Source: Ruminobacter amylophilus
GTDB lineage: Bacteria; Pseudomonadota; Gammaproteobacteria; Enterobacterales; Succinivibrionaceae
Reading direction: 5' to 3'
Assembly: GCF_900115655.1 (NCBI RefSeq)
Contig: NZ_FOXF01000005.1
Span: forward strand, 48,950 to 112,949
Length of the DNA stretch: 64,000 nt
Below are positions 45,985 to 55,453 of this stretch, one piece after another. Below the pieces are notes generated by a model. The model was not told the DNA's origin, did not search any database, and saw only the letters and a list, made by a program, of their open reading frames with translations. Each line of letters opens with the position of its first letter. The first letter of the stretch is position 1. A program made the position numbers and the translations under genes.

Positions 45985-46342
45985 ATAATAAACACGCCCT
46001 GGTATCTGTTTTAACCTATCCGTTCCCAGCCGGTTCTTTCTCGAAACTGACTGAGCATAATGATCCGAGGGGTATATTATCACATGCGAAAAAATTTTAA
46101 AATAATCGTCACTAATAATCATTTTTTTCAAAAAAACGATAATGAATAATAAAACAGGGATCTGATTTTTTGGGTAAATTGAACGCAATATAACCAATTT
46201 TTAGGCTGTATCATAAAAAGATTTTCTGCATACATAAAGATCATGACGACAAAATTAGTGTAAAATATGCACCAGAGTATTAAAACTTAATTTTTGACAA
46301 GATTTTTTTCACTGAATCAACGTAATCATATTAGGAAATAAA
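45985..46342. other. Divergent yibN-gpmI intergenic region
   Basis: 358 bp without a supported gene. The yibN frame stays open to 46197 but looks non-coding. A consensus TTGACA is at 46294-46299, but no good -10 stands 16-18 bp downstream. Nothing else recognised. Confidence 0.5.
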
Positions 46343-47869
46343 ATGGCAAAGAAACCTTTTGCACTCATCATTATGGATGGTTGGGGATACAACACTGTTA
46401 AAGAATTTAATGCTGTTGCAAATGCAAAAACCCCAGTTCTTGATAAACTCACTCAGGATTATGCTAACACTCTGATTTCCGCTTCTGGTGAAGATGTCGG
46501 TTTACCAGACGGTCAGATGGGTAACTCTGAAGTTGGCCACACCAATATTGGTGCCGGTCGCATCGTTTATCAGGACTTAACCCGCATTACCAAGTCCATC
46601 AAAGATGGTGACTTCTTCACTAATGAAGTTTTCAATAAGGCTATCGATTCTTCTGTAGCAGCTGGTAAGGCAGTACATGTAATGGGTCTTATGTCACCTG
46701 GCGGTGTTCACAGCCACGAAAAGCACATTCTTGCACTTTTTGATCTTCTCGCAAAGAAAGGCGTTAAAAAGGCTTATTTCCATGCCTTTACCGACGGTAG
46801 AGACGTTCCTCCTCGCAGTGCTCAGAGTTCAATTGATCTTTTCGAAAAGAAGTTCCAGGAATTAGGTACCGGCAGATTTGCCAGCATGGTAGGTCGCTAC
46901 TATGCAATGGATCGCGACAACAGATGGGATCGCGTTGAACAGGCATACAACCTTATAACTTTAGGTGAATCTCAGTTTGCACCATTCGCTTCTGCAACTG
47001 ACGCATTAAATGCCGCATATGCTCGCGATGAAAACGATGAATTCGTTAAAGCTTCTGTTATTGGTGAACCAGTTAAAATGGAAGACGGAGATACTCTGAT
47101 TTTCATGAACTACAGAGCAGACCGTGCCCGTCAGATCTCAAGAGCTTTCGCAAATGACGATTTTAACGGTTTTGAAAGAAAAGTTCGCCCTGCAATCAAC
47201 TTTGTAATGCTCACCGAATACGCAACTGACATCAAGGCATCTTGTGCATTCCCTCCATCAGATTTAGTAAACACCTTAGGTGAATGGCTTTCTAAGCATG
47301 GCAAGACTCAGCTCAGAATCTCTGAAACTGAAAAGTATGCTCACGTAACCTTCTTCTTCAACGGCGGTGTTGAAACTGTATTTGAAGGTGAAGACAGAGA
47401 ACTTATCCAGAGTCCAAAGGTTGCAACCTATGATTTACAGCCAGAAATGAGCTCTACCGAACTCACTGATAAGCTTTGTGCCGCTATTGAAAGCTGCAAG
47501 TATGATGTAATCATCTGTAACTACCCTAACGGAGACATGGTTGGTCACACCGGTGTATACGAAGCTGCTGTAAAGGCATGTGAAGCTGTTGATACCTGCA
47601 TCGGTCGAGTAGTTGATTCTTTAAAGAAAGTTGGTGGCGAATGCCTCATTACCGCAGACCATGGTAACGCTGAAAGAATGAAGGATCTTGAAACTGGTGT
47701 TGCATATACTGCTCACACCAACCTTCCTGTTCCGTTAATCTATGTAGGTCGTTCAGCTGAAGCTGTATCCGGCGGTAAGTTATCAGATTTGGCACCAACA
47801 ATTCTGAACTTAATCGGCATGGAAACTCCGTCTGAAATGACCGGCAAGGTATTATTCAAGGTTAAATAA
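46343..47869 (+). CDS. gpmI: 2,3-bisphosphoglycerate-independent phosphoglycerate mutase
   Basis: 508 aa. Interconverts 3- and 2-phosphoglycerate in glycolysis using two Mn ions. Metal site DGWGYN near the N-terminus, the phosphoserine motif [14 protein letters not shown] (Ser about residue 62) and the C-terminal ITADHGNAE are present. AGGA ribosome site. First of gpmI-envC-panM, ended by a strong terminator. Confidence 0.98.
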   Translation: MAKKPFALIIMDGWGYNTVKEFNAVANAKTPVLDKLTQDYANTLISASGEDVGLPDGQMGNSEVGHTNIGAGRIVYQDLTRITKSIKDGDFFTNEVFNKAIDSSVAAGKAVHVMGLMSPGGVHSHEKHILALFDLLAKKGVKKAYFHAFTDGRDVPPRSAQSSIDLFEKKFQELGTGRFASMVGRYYAMDRDNRWDRVEQAYNLITLGESQFAPFASATDALNAAYARDENDEFVKASVIGEPVKMEDGDTLIFMNYRADRARQISRAFANDDFNGFERKVRPAINFVMLTEYATDIKASCAFPPSDLVNTLGEWLSKHGKTQLRISETEKYAHVTFFFNGGVETVFEGEDRELIQSPKVATYDLQPEMSSTELTDKLCAAIESCKYDVIICNYPNGDMVGHTGVYEAAVKACEAVDTCIGRVVDSLKKVGGECLITADHGNAERMKDLETGVAYTAHTNLPVPLIYVGRSAEAVSGGKLSDLAPTILNLIGMETPSEMTGKVLFKVK

Positions 47870-47878
47870 TCACCTTAT

Positions 47879-49159
47879 ATGACAACAGATAAGCGGTACT
47901 CAACATCTCTCTTCACAAGAAGCAGAATGACTCTGTTAGTACCGCTTTTTTCTGTCCTTTTTTTACTGATGCAGCCCTCTGAAGCTGCATCGTCCTCTCA
48001 AGGCAAAGAAGAAAAATCAATTGCCACTCTGAAAAAAGATATTGAACGTCGCACTGAAATTATAAAAAACCATGAAAATGATCTGATGTATCTGAAAAAA
48101 GAGCGACAGAGCTACGATAAATCCATAAAACAGCTGGATATCAAGCTGTCTATTACTGAAAATAAAATCAAGTTAGTCTCAAGTCAGATCGATGAACTGG
48201 TAAACCAGATTAGTGATTTAGAAAGGCTCACTGACACTAATAAAAACCAATTGAGGAGCATGGTCAGACACCTGTACATGTTCGGTGAAAACCCGGGTAT
48301 TAAACTGCTTCTGGGCAATGAAACTGCTAAAGACAACGACAGATACATGACCTATTATCAGATTCTTGCGGAACAGAGAAAAGAAGTTATCAGTAATATT
48401 GCTCAAAATCAGCTGGAGATGGAAAACAGCAAAAGGTATCTGGAAAATAAAAAAATCGAATTATCAAATCTTAAAACTGAATATGACGACAATCTCGGTT
48501 CGCTTAACAAAGAAAGAAGCGAACGCAAACACATGGAAGAAGCCCTTCAGTCCAACATCGACAATGAAAAACTTCAGTTAAAAAAGCAGGAAGAAGCCCT
48601 GAAAGCTTTGGAAAAAGCTATTGAACAAAAGAAACAGGAACTTGAAAAGCAACGAAAAAAAGCAGAACAGAAAGCTATTGAACAGGCTAAGGCTCGAGCA
48701 AAAAAAGAAGGGAAAGATACTGAAAAAGCAGCAAAAGAAGAAAAAGAAAATTTTGCAAGAAAAAACAATCTGACAGGATTGGGACCAAAACTGTCCTGGC
48801 CGGTTAAAGGAAGTATAATCAAAAACTTTGGAGATATCAGATTCACCAATACAAAATGGACCGGTATTCTGATTGCATGCAATGCAGGAAATAATATAAC
48901 TGCAGTAGCTGATGGTGATGTCCTTTATTCAGGGTGGCTTAATGGTTGGGGAAACATTATAGTAATAGACCATGGGGCCGATTATCTGACAATCTATGCC
49001 AATAATCAGAATAACCTGGTTAAAAGCGGACGCCGCGTTCACCGCGGAGATTCAATAGCGACCTCTGGTAACAGTGGAGGTCTGCAGACTAATAGTTTAT
49101 ACTTTGAAATTAGAAAAGGCGGAGTTCCATTGAACCCTCGCAAGTTTTTACACAGGTAG
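47879..49159 (+). CDS. envC: Murein hydrolase activator EnvC
   Basis: 426 aa periplasmic divisome protein that activates AmiA/AmiB. Signal segment about 17-37, long coiled coil (about 45-295, rich in K/E) and a degenerate LytM domain (about 303-424). Zinc ligands are lost: WTGILI, YANN and LYFE replace the active HxGxD, YAHN and LHFE, as in true EnvC. The start could also be Met17 (47927), which would remove a charged N-tail; the first ATG has a poor ribosome site. Only 9 bp after gpmI. Confidence 0.94.
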   Translation: MTTDKRYSTSLFTRSRMTLLVPLFSVLFLLMQPSEAASSSQGKEEKSIATLKKDIERRTEIIKNHENDLMYLKKERQSYDKSIKQLDIKLSITENKIKLVSSQIDELVNQISDLERLTDTNKNQLRSMVRHLYMFGENPGIKLLLGNETAKDNDRYMTYYQILAEQRKEVISNIAQNQLEMENSKRYLENKKIELSNLKTEYDDNLGSLNKERSERKHMEEALQSNIDNEKLQLKKQEEALKALEKAIEQKKQELEKQRKKAEQKAIEQAKARAKKEGKDTEKAAKEEKENFARKNNLTGLGPKLSWPVKGSIIKNFGDIRFTNTKWTGILIACNAGNNITAVADGDVLYSGWLNGWGNIIVIDHGADYLTIYANNQNNLVKSGRRVHRGDSIATSGNSGGLQTNSLYFEIRKGGVPLNPRKFLHR

Positions 49160-49169
49160 GTTATATTAT

Positions 49170-49556
49170 ATGCGACTGACAGTATTTCACGATTATGAAC
49201 CTGAGCCTCTATGGACCAAAAGCCTCAATAAACTTATAGATCCAATGAATTTTAATGATATCCAACAGCTTGGTCACGTTCATCTTGCTGTATTTAATGA
49301 TGGAGTTGTTGGTATCTCCGTTACCGATAATAACCATATCGTATATATTAAAGTTCGCGACATCACCAGAAGAAGAGGGGTCGGTAAATATCTGCTTGAA
49401 GAGACCAACAGATTTGTCCTCAAAAATAATGAATCAGTCATTATTGACACAGGGATTTTTCCTGCCTCAGAACAGGATGGACTGGCATACTTTTTAGAAA
49501 CTCAGGGATATATAAAATCTAAAGATAACGACAAAATCTTTATATTCCGAAACTAA
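49170..49556 (+). CDS. panM: PanD regulatory factor PanM/PanZ (GNAT fold)
   Basis: 128 aa. The acetyl-CoA loop VRDITRRRGVGKYLLEE is nearly identical to that of E. coli PanM (YhhK), which helps PanD mature and senses CoA in pantothenate synthesis. Overall length also fits (E. coli 127). It starts 10 bp after envC, an unusual neighbour for panM. The rest of the sequence is diverged, so a different GNAT role is possible. Confidence 0.8.
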   Translation: MRLTVFHDYEPEPLWTKSLNKLIDPMNFNDIQQLGHVHLAVFNDGVVGISVTDNNHIVYIKVRDITRRRGVGKYLLEETNRFVLKNNESVIIDTGIFPASEQDGLAYFLETQGYIKSKDNDKIFIFRN

Positions 49557-49576
49557 TTGCCAGAAAATATATAAAA

Positions 49577-49622
49577 GAATCCCCTGACTTAAAGCTTTGC
49601 CTAATATGTCAGGGGATTTTTT
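49577..49622. terminator. Terminator between panM and glpX
   Basis: Stem ATCCCCTGAC (49579-49588) with GTCAGGGGAT (49608-49617), about 19-nt loop, then TTTTT on the plus strand. Probably also serves glpX from the other side. Confidence 0.82.
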
Positions 49623-49633
49623 GTTTAAGAGAT

Positions 49634-50659
49634 TTACTTGTTTGTGCCGTTGCCAAACACTAAATCGTAAATTGTCTGAGACTTCTTCGGTAAGGTATGC
49701 AGAGCCTTAATACGACGTACAGTCTTAGACTTGCCCCTAATCATTATACTTTCGGTCTTTGCAATATTACCATCAAGAGTAACTCCGTCAAGCAGATCTC
49801 CCTTAGTAATACCTGTAATTGAAACGATAATACTGTCAGTCTTCACCATGTCTTCAAGTTTAAGAACAGTCATAGGCTCAATTCCCATAGCCTTGCATCT
49901 GGCAATTTCATTTTCGCCATGAGCTCTGTTGTCTGGTGTATCACCCTTTGCAATGTGACGAGGAATAAGTCTGCCCTGCATATCACCTTCTAGAGAACGT
50001 GCTACAGCAGCACTTATCACGCCTTCAGGCGCACCGCCAATACAGTAAAGGAAATCTATATCACTGTCAGGCATACAGGTTAATACGGACGCAGCCACAT
50101 CACCATCAGGTATTGCATATACTCTCAGTCCCATGTCATGCATAACCTTAATGGCTTTTTCATGTCTTGGCTTAGCAAGAGTAACACATGTCAAATCGCT
50201 GTACTTTTTGCCGACAGCACGCGCAATACGATAAATATTCTCTTCCAGAGATACGTTCAGATCGATAACCCCTTTGGCATCAGATCCTACAATAAGCTTC
50301 TCCATGTACATGTCAGGAGCTTTTAAGAAACCGCCCTTGTCTGCAGCCGCAAGAACGGCAACAGCATTATTCTGCCCCATGGCAGTCATTCTGGTACCAT
50401 CAATAGGGTCAACTGCGATATCAACCTCAGTAGAGCCGTTACCTACATGTTCTCCGATATAAAGCATTGGAGCTTCATCAATTTCACCTTCACCGATAAC
50501 AATCTCGCCATCAATGTCAAGGTCGTTCAACATGTATCTCATTGCCTTAACAGCTGCATCATCCGCAGAGACCTTATCTCCACGTCCTAGCCAATGATAA
50601 CCAGCTAAAGCAGCAGCTTCGGTAACACGACAAAATTCAAGGGATAATTCACGTTTCAT
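49634..50659 (-). CDS. glpX: Fructose-1,6-bisphosphatase class II
   Basis: 341 aa. Gluconeogenic phosphatase of the GlpX family. IGEGEIDEAPML and VDPIDGTRM hold the metal ligands; YCIGGAPEGV is the C-terminal family stretch. AGGAA ribosome site. It lies alone, without glpFK. Together with pckA and gpmI it gives the window a central-carbon theme. Confidence 0.97.
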   Translation of the reverse strand: MKRELSLEFCRVTEAAALAGYHWLGRGDKVSADDAAVKAMRYMLNDLDIDGEIVIGEGEIDEAPMLYIGEHVGNGSTEVDIAVDPIDGTRMTAMGQNNAVAVLAAADKGGFLKAPDMYMEKLIVGSDAKGVIDLNVSLEENIYRIARAVGKKYSDLTCVTLAKPRHEKAIKVMHDMGLRVYAIPDGDVAASVLTCMPDSDIDFLYCIGGAPEGVISAAVARSLEGDMQGRLIPRHIAKGDTPDNRAHGENEIARCKAMGIEPMTVLKLEDMVKTDSIIVSITGITKGDLLDGVTLDGNIAKTESIMIRGKSKTVRRIKALHTLPKKSQTIYDLVFGNGTNK

Positions 50660-50728
50660 AATAATTCCTGACTATCTGATAAATGTTAGGCAAATTTTAT
50701 CACTAATTAACCGAATAACAATAAATTT

Positions 50729-52075
50729 TTATATACCGGCTACCTTAATATTTTCAATCAGCACCGATCCCAGATCGGCAACATTTCTCGAATCTCCGTC
50801 ATTGGCTATAGCTACGATATTATTGAACATTTCCTTAAAGTTACCTGCTATTGTAAACTCAGCTATAGGATACTGAATTATTCCGTTCTCCACGTAAAAT
50901 CCGCTTGCACCTATTGAAAGTTCTCCGTTTATAAGTTTAATACCGTTTCCCATTGTATCGTAAACAATAATTCCCCTGTCCATCTGACGAATAAGCTCGT
51001 TCTTGCTGCACAGAGGCTCTCTTTCATCCACCACGAAAGTATTACTTACTCCTCTGTTGTGGGCATTGTTTTCCATGTTCAACTTGTTGGCGAAATAATT
51101 ATTTAAAAAATAATTATCCACATAACCATTTCTGATAATAGACATTGGTTTTGTTTTTACACCATCACCATCCATATAACAGGAACTCATTCTTCCAACT
51201 ATGTGCGGATTCTCGTTTATTGAAATCCACTCAGGAAGAACCTTTTTGTTCAGACTGTCTGTCAAAAAACCGGTTTTATAATACTGTGTATGTCCATCAA
51301 GCGCGGAGAACAGCACATTCAGCAGCATGGAAGACTTGTTAACATCAAAAATTACAGGATAATCACCAGTTTTAATCTTCTGTGGACAAAGCTGAGATAC
51401 TCCTTCATCTATGGATTCTTTTACAAGAATCTCATCATTCCATAACTTCTCGTGACATGAATCGTAAGTATACGAACCACCATATTGACGATCATCATCT
51501 TTCCCACACATTAAAAGGAGATTACGTGAGTACGAGGTATCCGCACTACTGACCACCAGCCCCTGAGACGTGGCCATGGCAGAAATATAAAGTCCACTGT
51601 TCTCCTTGGCGCTTACGACGGATATTACCCTCTCGTCCGCTGCCATAGCCTTAAGTTCAAGATTTTTGCACCTTTCAAACATGTCATTCGGCTCTATATC
51701 AAGAGGATGAAAGGTATCAAAATCCATCTTTTCAAAAGCAAGAAACTCTTTTGCAGGGAGACGTGCATCAGGATCCGGATCAGTATGATTGGCGATACTC
51801 AATGCTGCTCTAATGCTTTCATCAATGGCAGACCTGGACAGATCACTTGTAGATACAGTACCTTTTCGATCATCTTTATAAACCGTTATGGCCAAACTTC
51901 TTCCGTTGGTAAAAGAAATATTCTCCATTTCAGTATTACGTGATGATACAGACAGACCGGTAGCCTTATTTAATCTTGCTCTGGCTGCATTAGCACCAAG
52001 CTGCTCAGCTTTTTCCACTGTATATTGAACAAGATCTTCCAAGTTATTTAATTCAAGCTGAATATCGTCATCCAT
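50729..52075 (-). CDS. pmbA: Metalloprotease subunit PmbA/TldE
   Basis: 448 aa. Partner of TldD in the heterodimeric TldD/E protease that trims unfolded peptides (microcin B17 leader, CcdA). PmbA lacks the HExxH motif of TldD, as here. The GFYVENGIIQYPIAEFTIAGN stretch near the C-terminus (in part: YPIAEFTIAGN) is diagnostic. Divergent from darP, the usual pairing. Confidence 0.96.
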   Translation of the reverse strand: MDDDIQLELNNLEDLVQYTVEKAEQLGANAARARLNKATGLSVSSRNTEMENISFTNGRSLAITVYKDDRKGTVSTSDLSRSAIDESIRAALSIANHTDPDPDARLPAKEFLAFEKMDFDTFHPLDIEPNDMFERCKNLELKAMAADERVISVVSAKENSGLYISAMATSQGLVVSSADTSYSRNLLLMCGKDDDRQYGGSYTYDSCHEKLWNDEILVKESIDEGVSQLCPQKIKTGDYPVIFDVNKSSMLLNVLFSALDGHTQYYKTGFLTDSLNKKVLPEWISINENPHIVGRMSSCYMDGDGVKTKPMSIIRNGYVDNYFLNNYFANKLNMENNAHNRGVSNTFVVDEREPLCSKNELIRQMDRGIIVYDTMGNGIKLINGELSIGASGFYVENGIIQYPIAEFTIAGNFKEMFNNIVAIANDGDSRNVADLGSVLIENIKVAGI

Positions 52076-52142
52076 TTCAATAATTCCAAATAATCACCAA
52101 TGATGTTAGAATACACTAAATTTATTTAAGGATCTTTAGATT

Positions 52143-52706
52143 ATGCCTAAGTATACAGATTTTTTTCATAAAAATGATATCCCTGATGATGACGGATGGG
52201 TTTCAAAAAGCTCTGAAAAGCGTCACGCACGTCATTTGAGAGATGTTGCTATCGAAATTCTTGCCCTCGCAGATTCAGAATTCGACCGTATACCTTTCGG
52301 TGATAACGATTCTCTCAGAGAAGCCATGCTGGTTGCCAAAAAGCTTAAACCAAGATCTGAAGAACTGCGCAGACAGATACTGCACGTAGAATCACTAATG
52401 AGAGTAGCCTCTGAAGACGATGTTAAGCTTTTCGAAAACATGTTAAAGGCCATTAAAGGGGCAAAGGTTTCTGAAAATGCTCAGTTTCATCGTCTGGAAA
52501 CACTGAGAGACGAGCTCATCGCCACGGGGATGGAAAAAATCAACAGTCTCATGTCAGAAAATCCGTCTATTGATCGTCAGAAATTGAGAGCATTGGTCTC
52601 AAAAGCTCAGAAAGAGGCAGAAAAAGAAAATAGCGATCGTCGTTACTACAGAGAACTATTCCAGTTTCTTAAGACAAACATAAATCAGGAGCAATCAGAT
52701 GAATAA
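52143..52706 (+). CDS. darP: Ribosome-associated protein DarP (YjgA)
   Basis: 187 aa; E. coli DarP has 183. Late 50S assembly factor. WVSKSSEKRHARHLRD at the N-terminus, IPFGDNDSLREA and the C-terminal RRYYRELFQFL match. AAGGA ribosome site. Divergent from pmbA, and overlaps the next gene by 8 bp. Confidence 0.94.
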   Translation: MPKYTDFFHKNDIPDDDGWVSKSSEKRHARHLRDVAIEILALADSEFDRIPFGDNDSLREAMLVAKKLKPRSEELRRQILHVESLMRVASEDDVKLFENMLKAIKGAKVSENAQFHRLETLRDELIATGMEKINSLMSENPSIDRQKLRALVSKAQKEAEKENSDRRYYRELFQFLKTNINQEQSDE

Positions 52707-53037
52707 ACTATTCAGTTTTATACTTGCTGGTACAGCAGCTTTATTCAGTTGTTCTGCAACTTGCTTCGCACAGGATTTTATCATAGATGTAAGATCCCCT
52801 GCTGAATATGAATCAGGTCATGCAGAAAACAGTATTAATATCGTTTTCAGTGACATTGTTAAGGGAGTTACAGAAAATGATATCAAAAAAGACGACACCA
52901 TCTACGTTTATTGTCTATCAGGGAAAAGAGCTGAAAGAGCAAAGAATTCCCTTAACAATGCAGGTTATCAGAATGTAATTAATCTCGGCGGATATGAAGA
53001 CGCGGTAGTTTACTTCAAGGAACATCCAGTCAAATAA
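52699..53037 (+). CDS. Periplasmic PspE-like rhodanese
   Basis: 112 aa. Signal peptide with likely cleavage after CFA24, then a single rhodanese domain with IDVRSPAEYESGH and active-site loop YCLSGKRA (Cys72). Probably a periplasmic thiosulfate sulfurtransferase like E. coli PspE. No psp genes are nearby, so I give no symbol. Translationally coupled to darP by overlap. Confidence 0.88.
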   Translation: MNKLFSFILAGTAALFSCSATCFAQDFIIDVRSPAEYESGHAENSINIVFSDIVKGVTENDIKKDDTIYVYCLSGKRAERAKNSLNNAGYQNVINLGGYEDAVVYFKEHPVK

Positions 53038-53060
53038 AAAACTGTATCTATAATATTACG

Positions 53061-53099
53061 CAAAAGACGCTGTTTATAAATAAACAGCGTCTTTATTTT
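53061..53099. terminator. Bidirectional terminator between rhodanese gene and tldD
   Basis: Stem AAAGACGCTGTTTA with TAAACAGCGTCTTT and a short AT loop, then TATTTTA. Shares its core with the bioH-greB terminator. Confidence 0.88.
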
Positions 53100-53121
53100 A
53101 TGGATAAGATACAGAGGCAGT

Positions 53122-54636
53122 TTATCTTGAACCGCCAACTGTTACACTGTCAATTCGCAGTGTCGGCTGTCCCAAACCTACTCTTATAGACTGTCCCTGT
53201 TTTCCGCAGGAACCGGTTCCCTTATCAAATTCAAGGTTATTACCAACCATGGAAATATTCTTCATAACTCCTATGGCATTACCGATTAAGGTTGCATCCT
53301 TTACAGGATACTTGATTTCACCATTTTTCACACGATAAGCCTCTGTCGCTGTAAATGTAAATTTACCTGCAACGGTATCAACCTGACCTCCACTGAAATC
53401 CACAGCATATATACCATCATCAAGACTCCTGATGATATCTTGAGGAGAATCTTTACCGGAAAGAAGATAGGTATTGGTCATTCGAGGAATCGGTTTACAG
53501 TAATAATCAGCTCTTCTACCATTGCCTGTTGACTCTTTGCCCATTAAACGGGCATTGAGTTTATCATACATAAAGCTTTTCAGAACACCATTCTCAATCA
53601 AAATATTCCTCTTGCTTGGAACACCTTCGCTATCAACATTAAATGTTCCTGTACCATTATCCACAGTGCCATCATCAACAATGGTGCAGAGCTTGGAAGC
53701 GACTTCTTCTCCCATCTTATCATGGAAAACAGACTGACCTTTACGACACGCATCTGCTTCCAAACCATGACCTATAGCCTCATGAATGAGAACAGCAGGC
53801 CACCCGGATGCCAATACTACCGGCATAGTTCCTGCTTTTATAGGTACTGCTCTCAGATTAAGAAGTGCCTGTCTTACCGCATCTCTGGCAATAGCAAGGT
53901 ATCTTGGCTCAGTCTCAACCGAGGAAACAGATGAAACTCCGCGAACATAATCATCAGGAAGAACAGGAACGTCTTCGTAGAAAAATGATAAATCGTAGAT
54001 TTTTCCTGAGGCACTGTGTCCGCTTTCTGAAACACCGTTTTCTTCAACAATGACAGCACAGCTTAACGTAACCTGAGGAGTAATCTCGGCTGCTGTAACA
54101 CCTTCCGTAGTAAACAGAAGACTGCTTTCATTGGATGAATTCAACCCGATCTTAACTTCTCTAACTCTGCTGTCTAGAGATCTTGCAAATCTGTCAATTT
54201 CATTAAGCATCTGAACTTTCTGTTCTCTTCCGATGCTGTTAATAGGGTCGTAATTACCTGTATTGTATATTTTATATGAAGGATTAAGATTCAGTCTGAC
54301 ATCTGAACTGCCACCCTTGTTTGATAAAGTTCTTGCAGCCCTGATCGCCTGATGAAGACTGTGATTATTTATTTCATCCGAATGAGCTAGAGCTGTTTTT
54401 TCTCCTAAAACACCTCTGACCCCAAACCCCTGATCTATGCTGAAAGCACCTGATTTGATTTTCTGTTCACTCAATCTCCAGCTTTCAGAAACAGAACACA
54501 TAAAAAAGATATCACCGAAGTCCACACCTGATGAACACAATTTGTTTATCATTCCTTCGATATAATCTACACTCATGCCATTTTCTGACAGTAATTTCTT
54601 CGTAGTAATCTTAACTAAATCACTGGCTGTATTCAT
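53122..54636 (-). CDS. tldD: Metalloprotease subunit TldD
   Basis: 504 aa. Catalytic subunit of TldD/E with the zinc motif HEAIGH at 285-290 and a GLEADACRKG stretch after it. It starts 13 bp after nit. Its partner pmbA is only about 1 kb away, facing the same way, although the two units are separate transcripts. Confidence 0.96.
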   Translation of the reverse strand: MNTASDLVKITTKKLLSENGMSVDYIEGMINKLCSSGVDFGDIFFMCSVSESWRLSEQKIKSGAFSIDQGFGVRGVLGEKTALAHSDEINNHSLHQAIRAARTLSNKGGSSDVRLNLNPSYKIYNTGNYDPINSIGREQKVQMLNEIDRFARSLDSRVREVKIGLNSSNESSLLFTTEGVTAAEITPQVTLSCAVIVEENGVSESGHSASGKIYDLSFFYEDVPVLPDDYVRGVSSVSSVETEPRYLAIARDAVRQALLNLRAVPIKAGTMPVVLASGWPAVLIHEAIGHGLEADACRKGQSVFHDKMGEEVASKLCTIVDDGTVDNGTGTFNVDSEGVPSKRNILIENGVLKSFMYDKLNARLMGKESTGNGRRADYYCKPIPRMTNTYLLSGKDSPQDIIRSLDDGIYAVDFSGGQVDTVAGKFTFTATEAYRVKNGEIKYPVKDATLIGNAIGVMKNISMVGNNLEFDKGTGSCGKQGQSIRVGLGQPTLRIDSVTVGGSR

Positions 54637-54649
54637 ATATCTTTCTCTC

Positions 54650-55453
54650 TTATAACTTCGCTGTCAACGGCATACACTTTCTAATATTCAACTTTAATTC
54701 TAAATCAATTTTGTGTTCAATTATCTGAAAATCATTAATTTCTAACGCTTCAGTCACTACATTTCCATCAGGATCAATAATTAATGAATGACCATAACAT
54801 TCGTATCCGTCCTGAGAAGTTCCATTTAATCCTGCTCCTACAACATATAACTGGTTCTCAATGGCTCTAGCTTTAAGCAGTACATGCCAATGTTTTAAAC
54901 CTGTTCTGCGTGTAAATGCCGCCGGAACAATTATAATGTCTGCCCCCTGCTGTCTTAATTTCGCAAAAATTTCAGGAAACCGTAAATCAAAACAAATGGC
55001 AATTCCGACACGAACGTGACCGACAGTAAAAGTTACAGTTTCAGTTCCAGGTGTGTAAAAGCTACCTTCATCATAAAGAACACCGCCAACCAAAGCTTTA
55101 AAAAGATTGATTTTTCGGTATTTAGCGATCAGACGGCCACTTTTGTCAAAAACAGCGGATGTTATATAAAACCTGCCTTCTTCGTATTCAGGCAAAGTGC
55201 CTGCAACCAAATAAACGTCATGCTTTCTCGCAAGTTTACCCAAAGAATCAATCGCTGAATTCCAACTGCGGGACAGAATCTCATAATCATGATTATCCCG
55301 ACTGCAGCATGCAAAATTTTCCGGAAGAACAACCAGAGTCTCACCATCAAAAGAAAGCAGCGACTCAAGCTGCATATCTACCTGAATCAGAGTATCTGCA
55401 ACACTTCGCTTTCCTGCCGGCAGTTCAATAACCACAACCCTGCAATCATTCAT
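54650..55453 (-). CDS. Nitrilase-family carbon-nitrogen hydrolase
   Basis: 267 aa. Catalytic triad Glu45 (LPENF), Lys114 (KYRKINLF) and Cys154 (GIAICFDLRFPE). The Nit1-like subgroup, found between rng and tldD in many gammaproteobacteria, includes deaminated glutathione amidase; that activity here is inferred from homology. It overlaps rng by one nucleotide. In the same neighbourhood of relatives yhdP lies between rng and nit; it is missing here. Confidence 0.88.
   Translation of the reverse strand: MNDCRVVVIELPAGKRSVADTLIQVDMQLESLLSFDGETLVVLPENFACCSRDNHDYEILSRSWNSAIDSLGKLARKHDVYLVAGTLPEYEEGRFYITSAVFDKSGRLIAKYRKINLFKALVGGVLYDEGSFYTPGTETVTFTVGHVRVGIAICFDLRFPEIFAKLRQQGADIIIVPAAFTRRTGLKHWHVLLKARAIENQLYVVGAGLNGTSQDGYECYGHSLIIDPDGNVVTEALEINDFQIIEHKIDLELKLNIRKCMPLTAKL

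Noticed and set aside
45985..46197. Upstream extension of the YibN frame (71 residues)
   Set aside because: No family match and would place the membrane helix internally; YibN starts at 45984.
46294..46299. Perfect TTGACA upstream of gpmI as a promoter
   Set aside because: No acceptable -10 at 16-18 bp; only recorded as a note.
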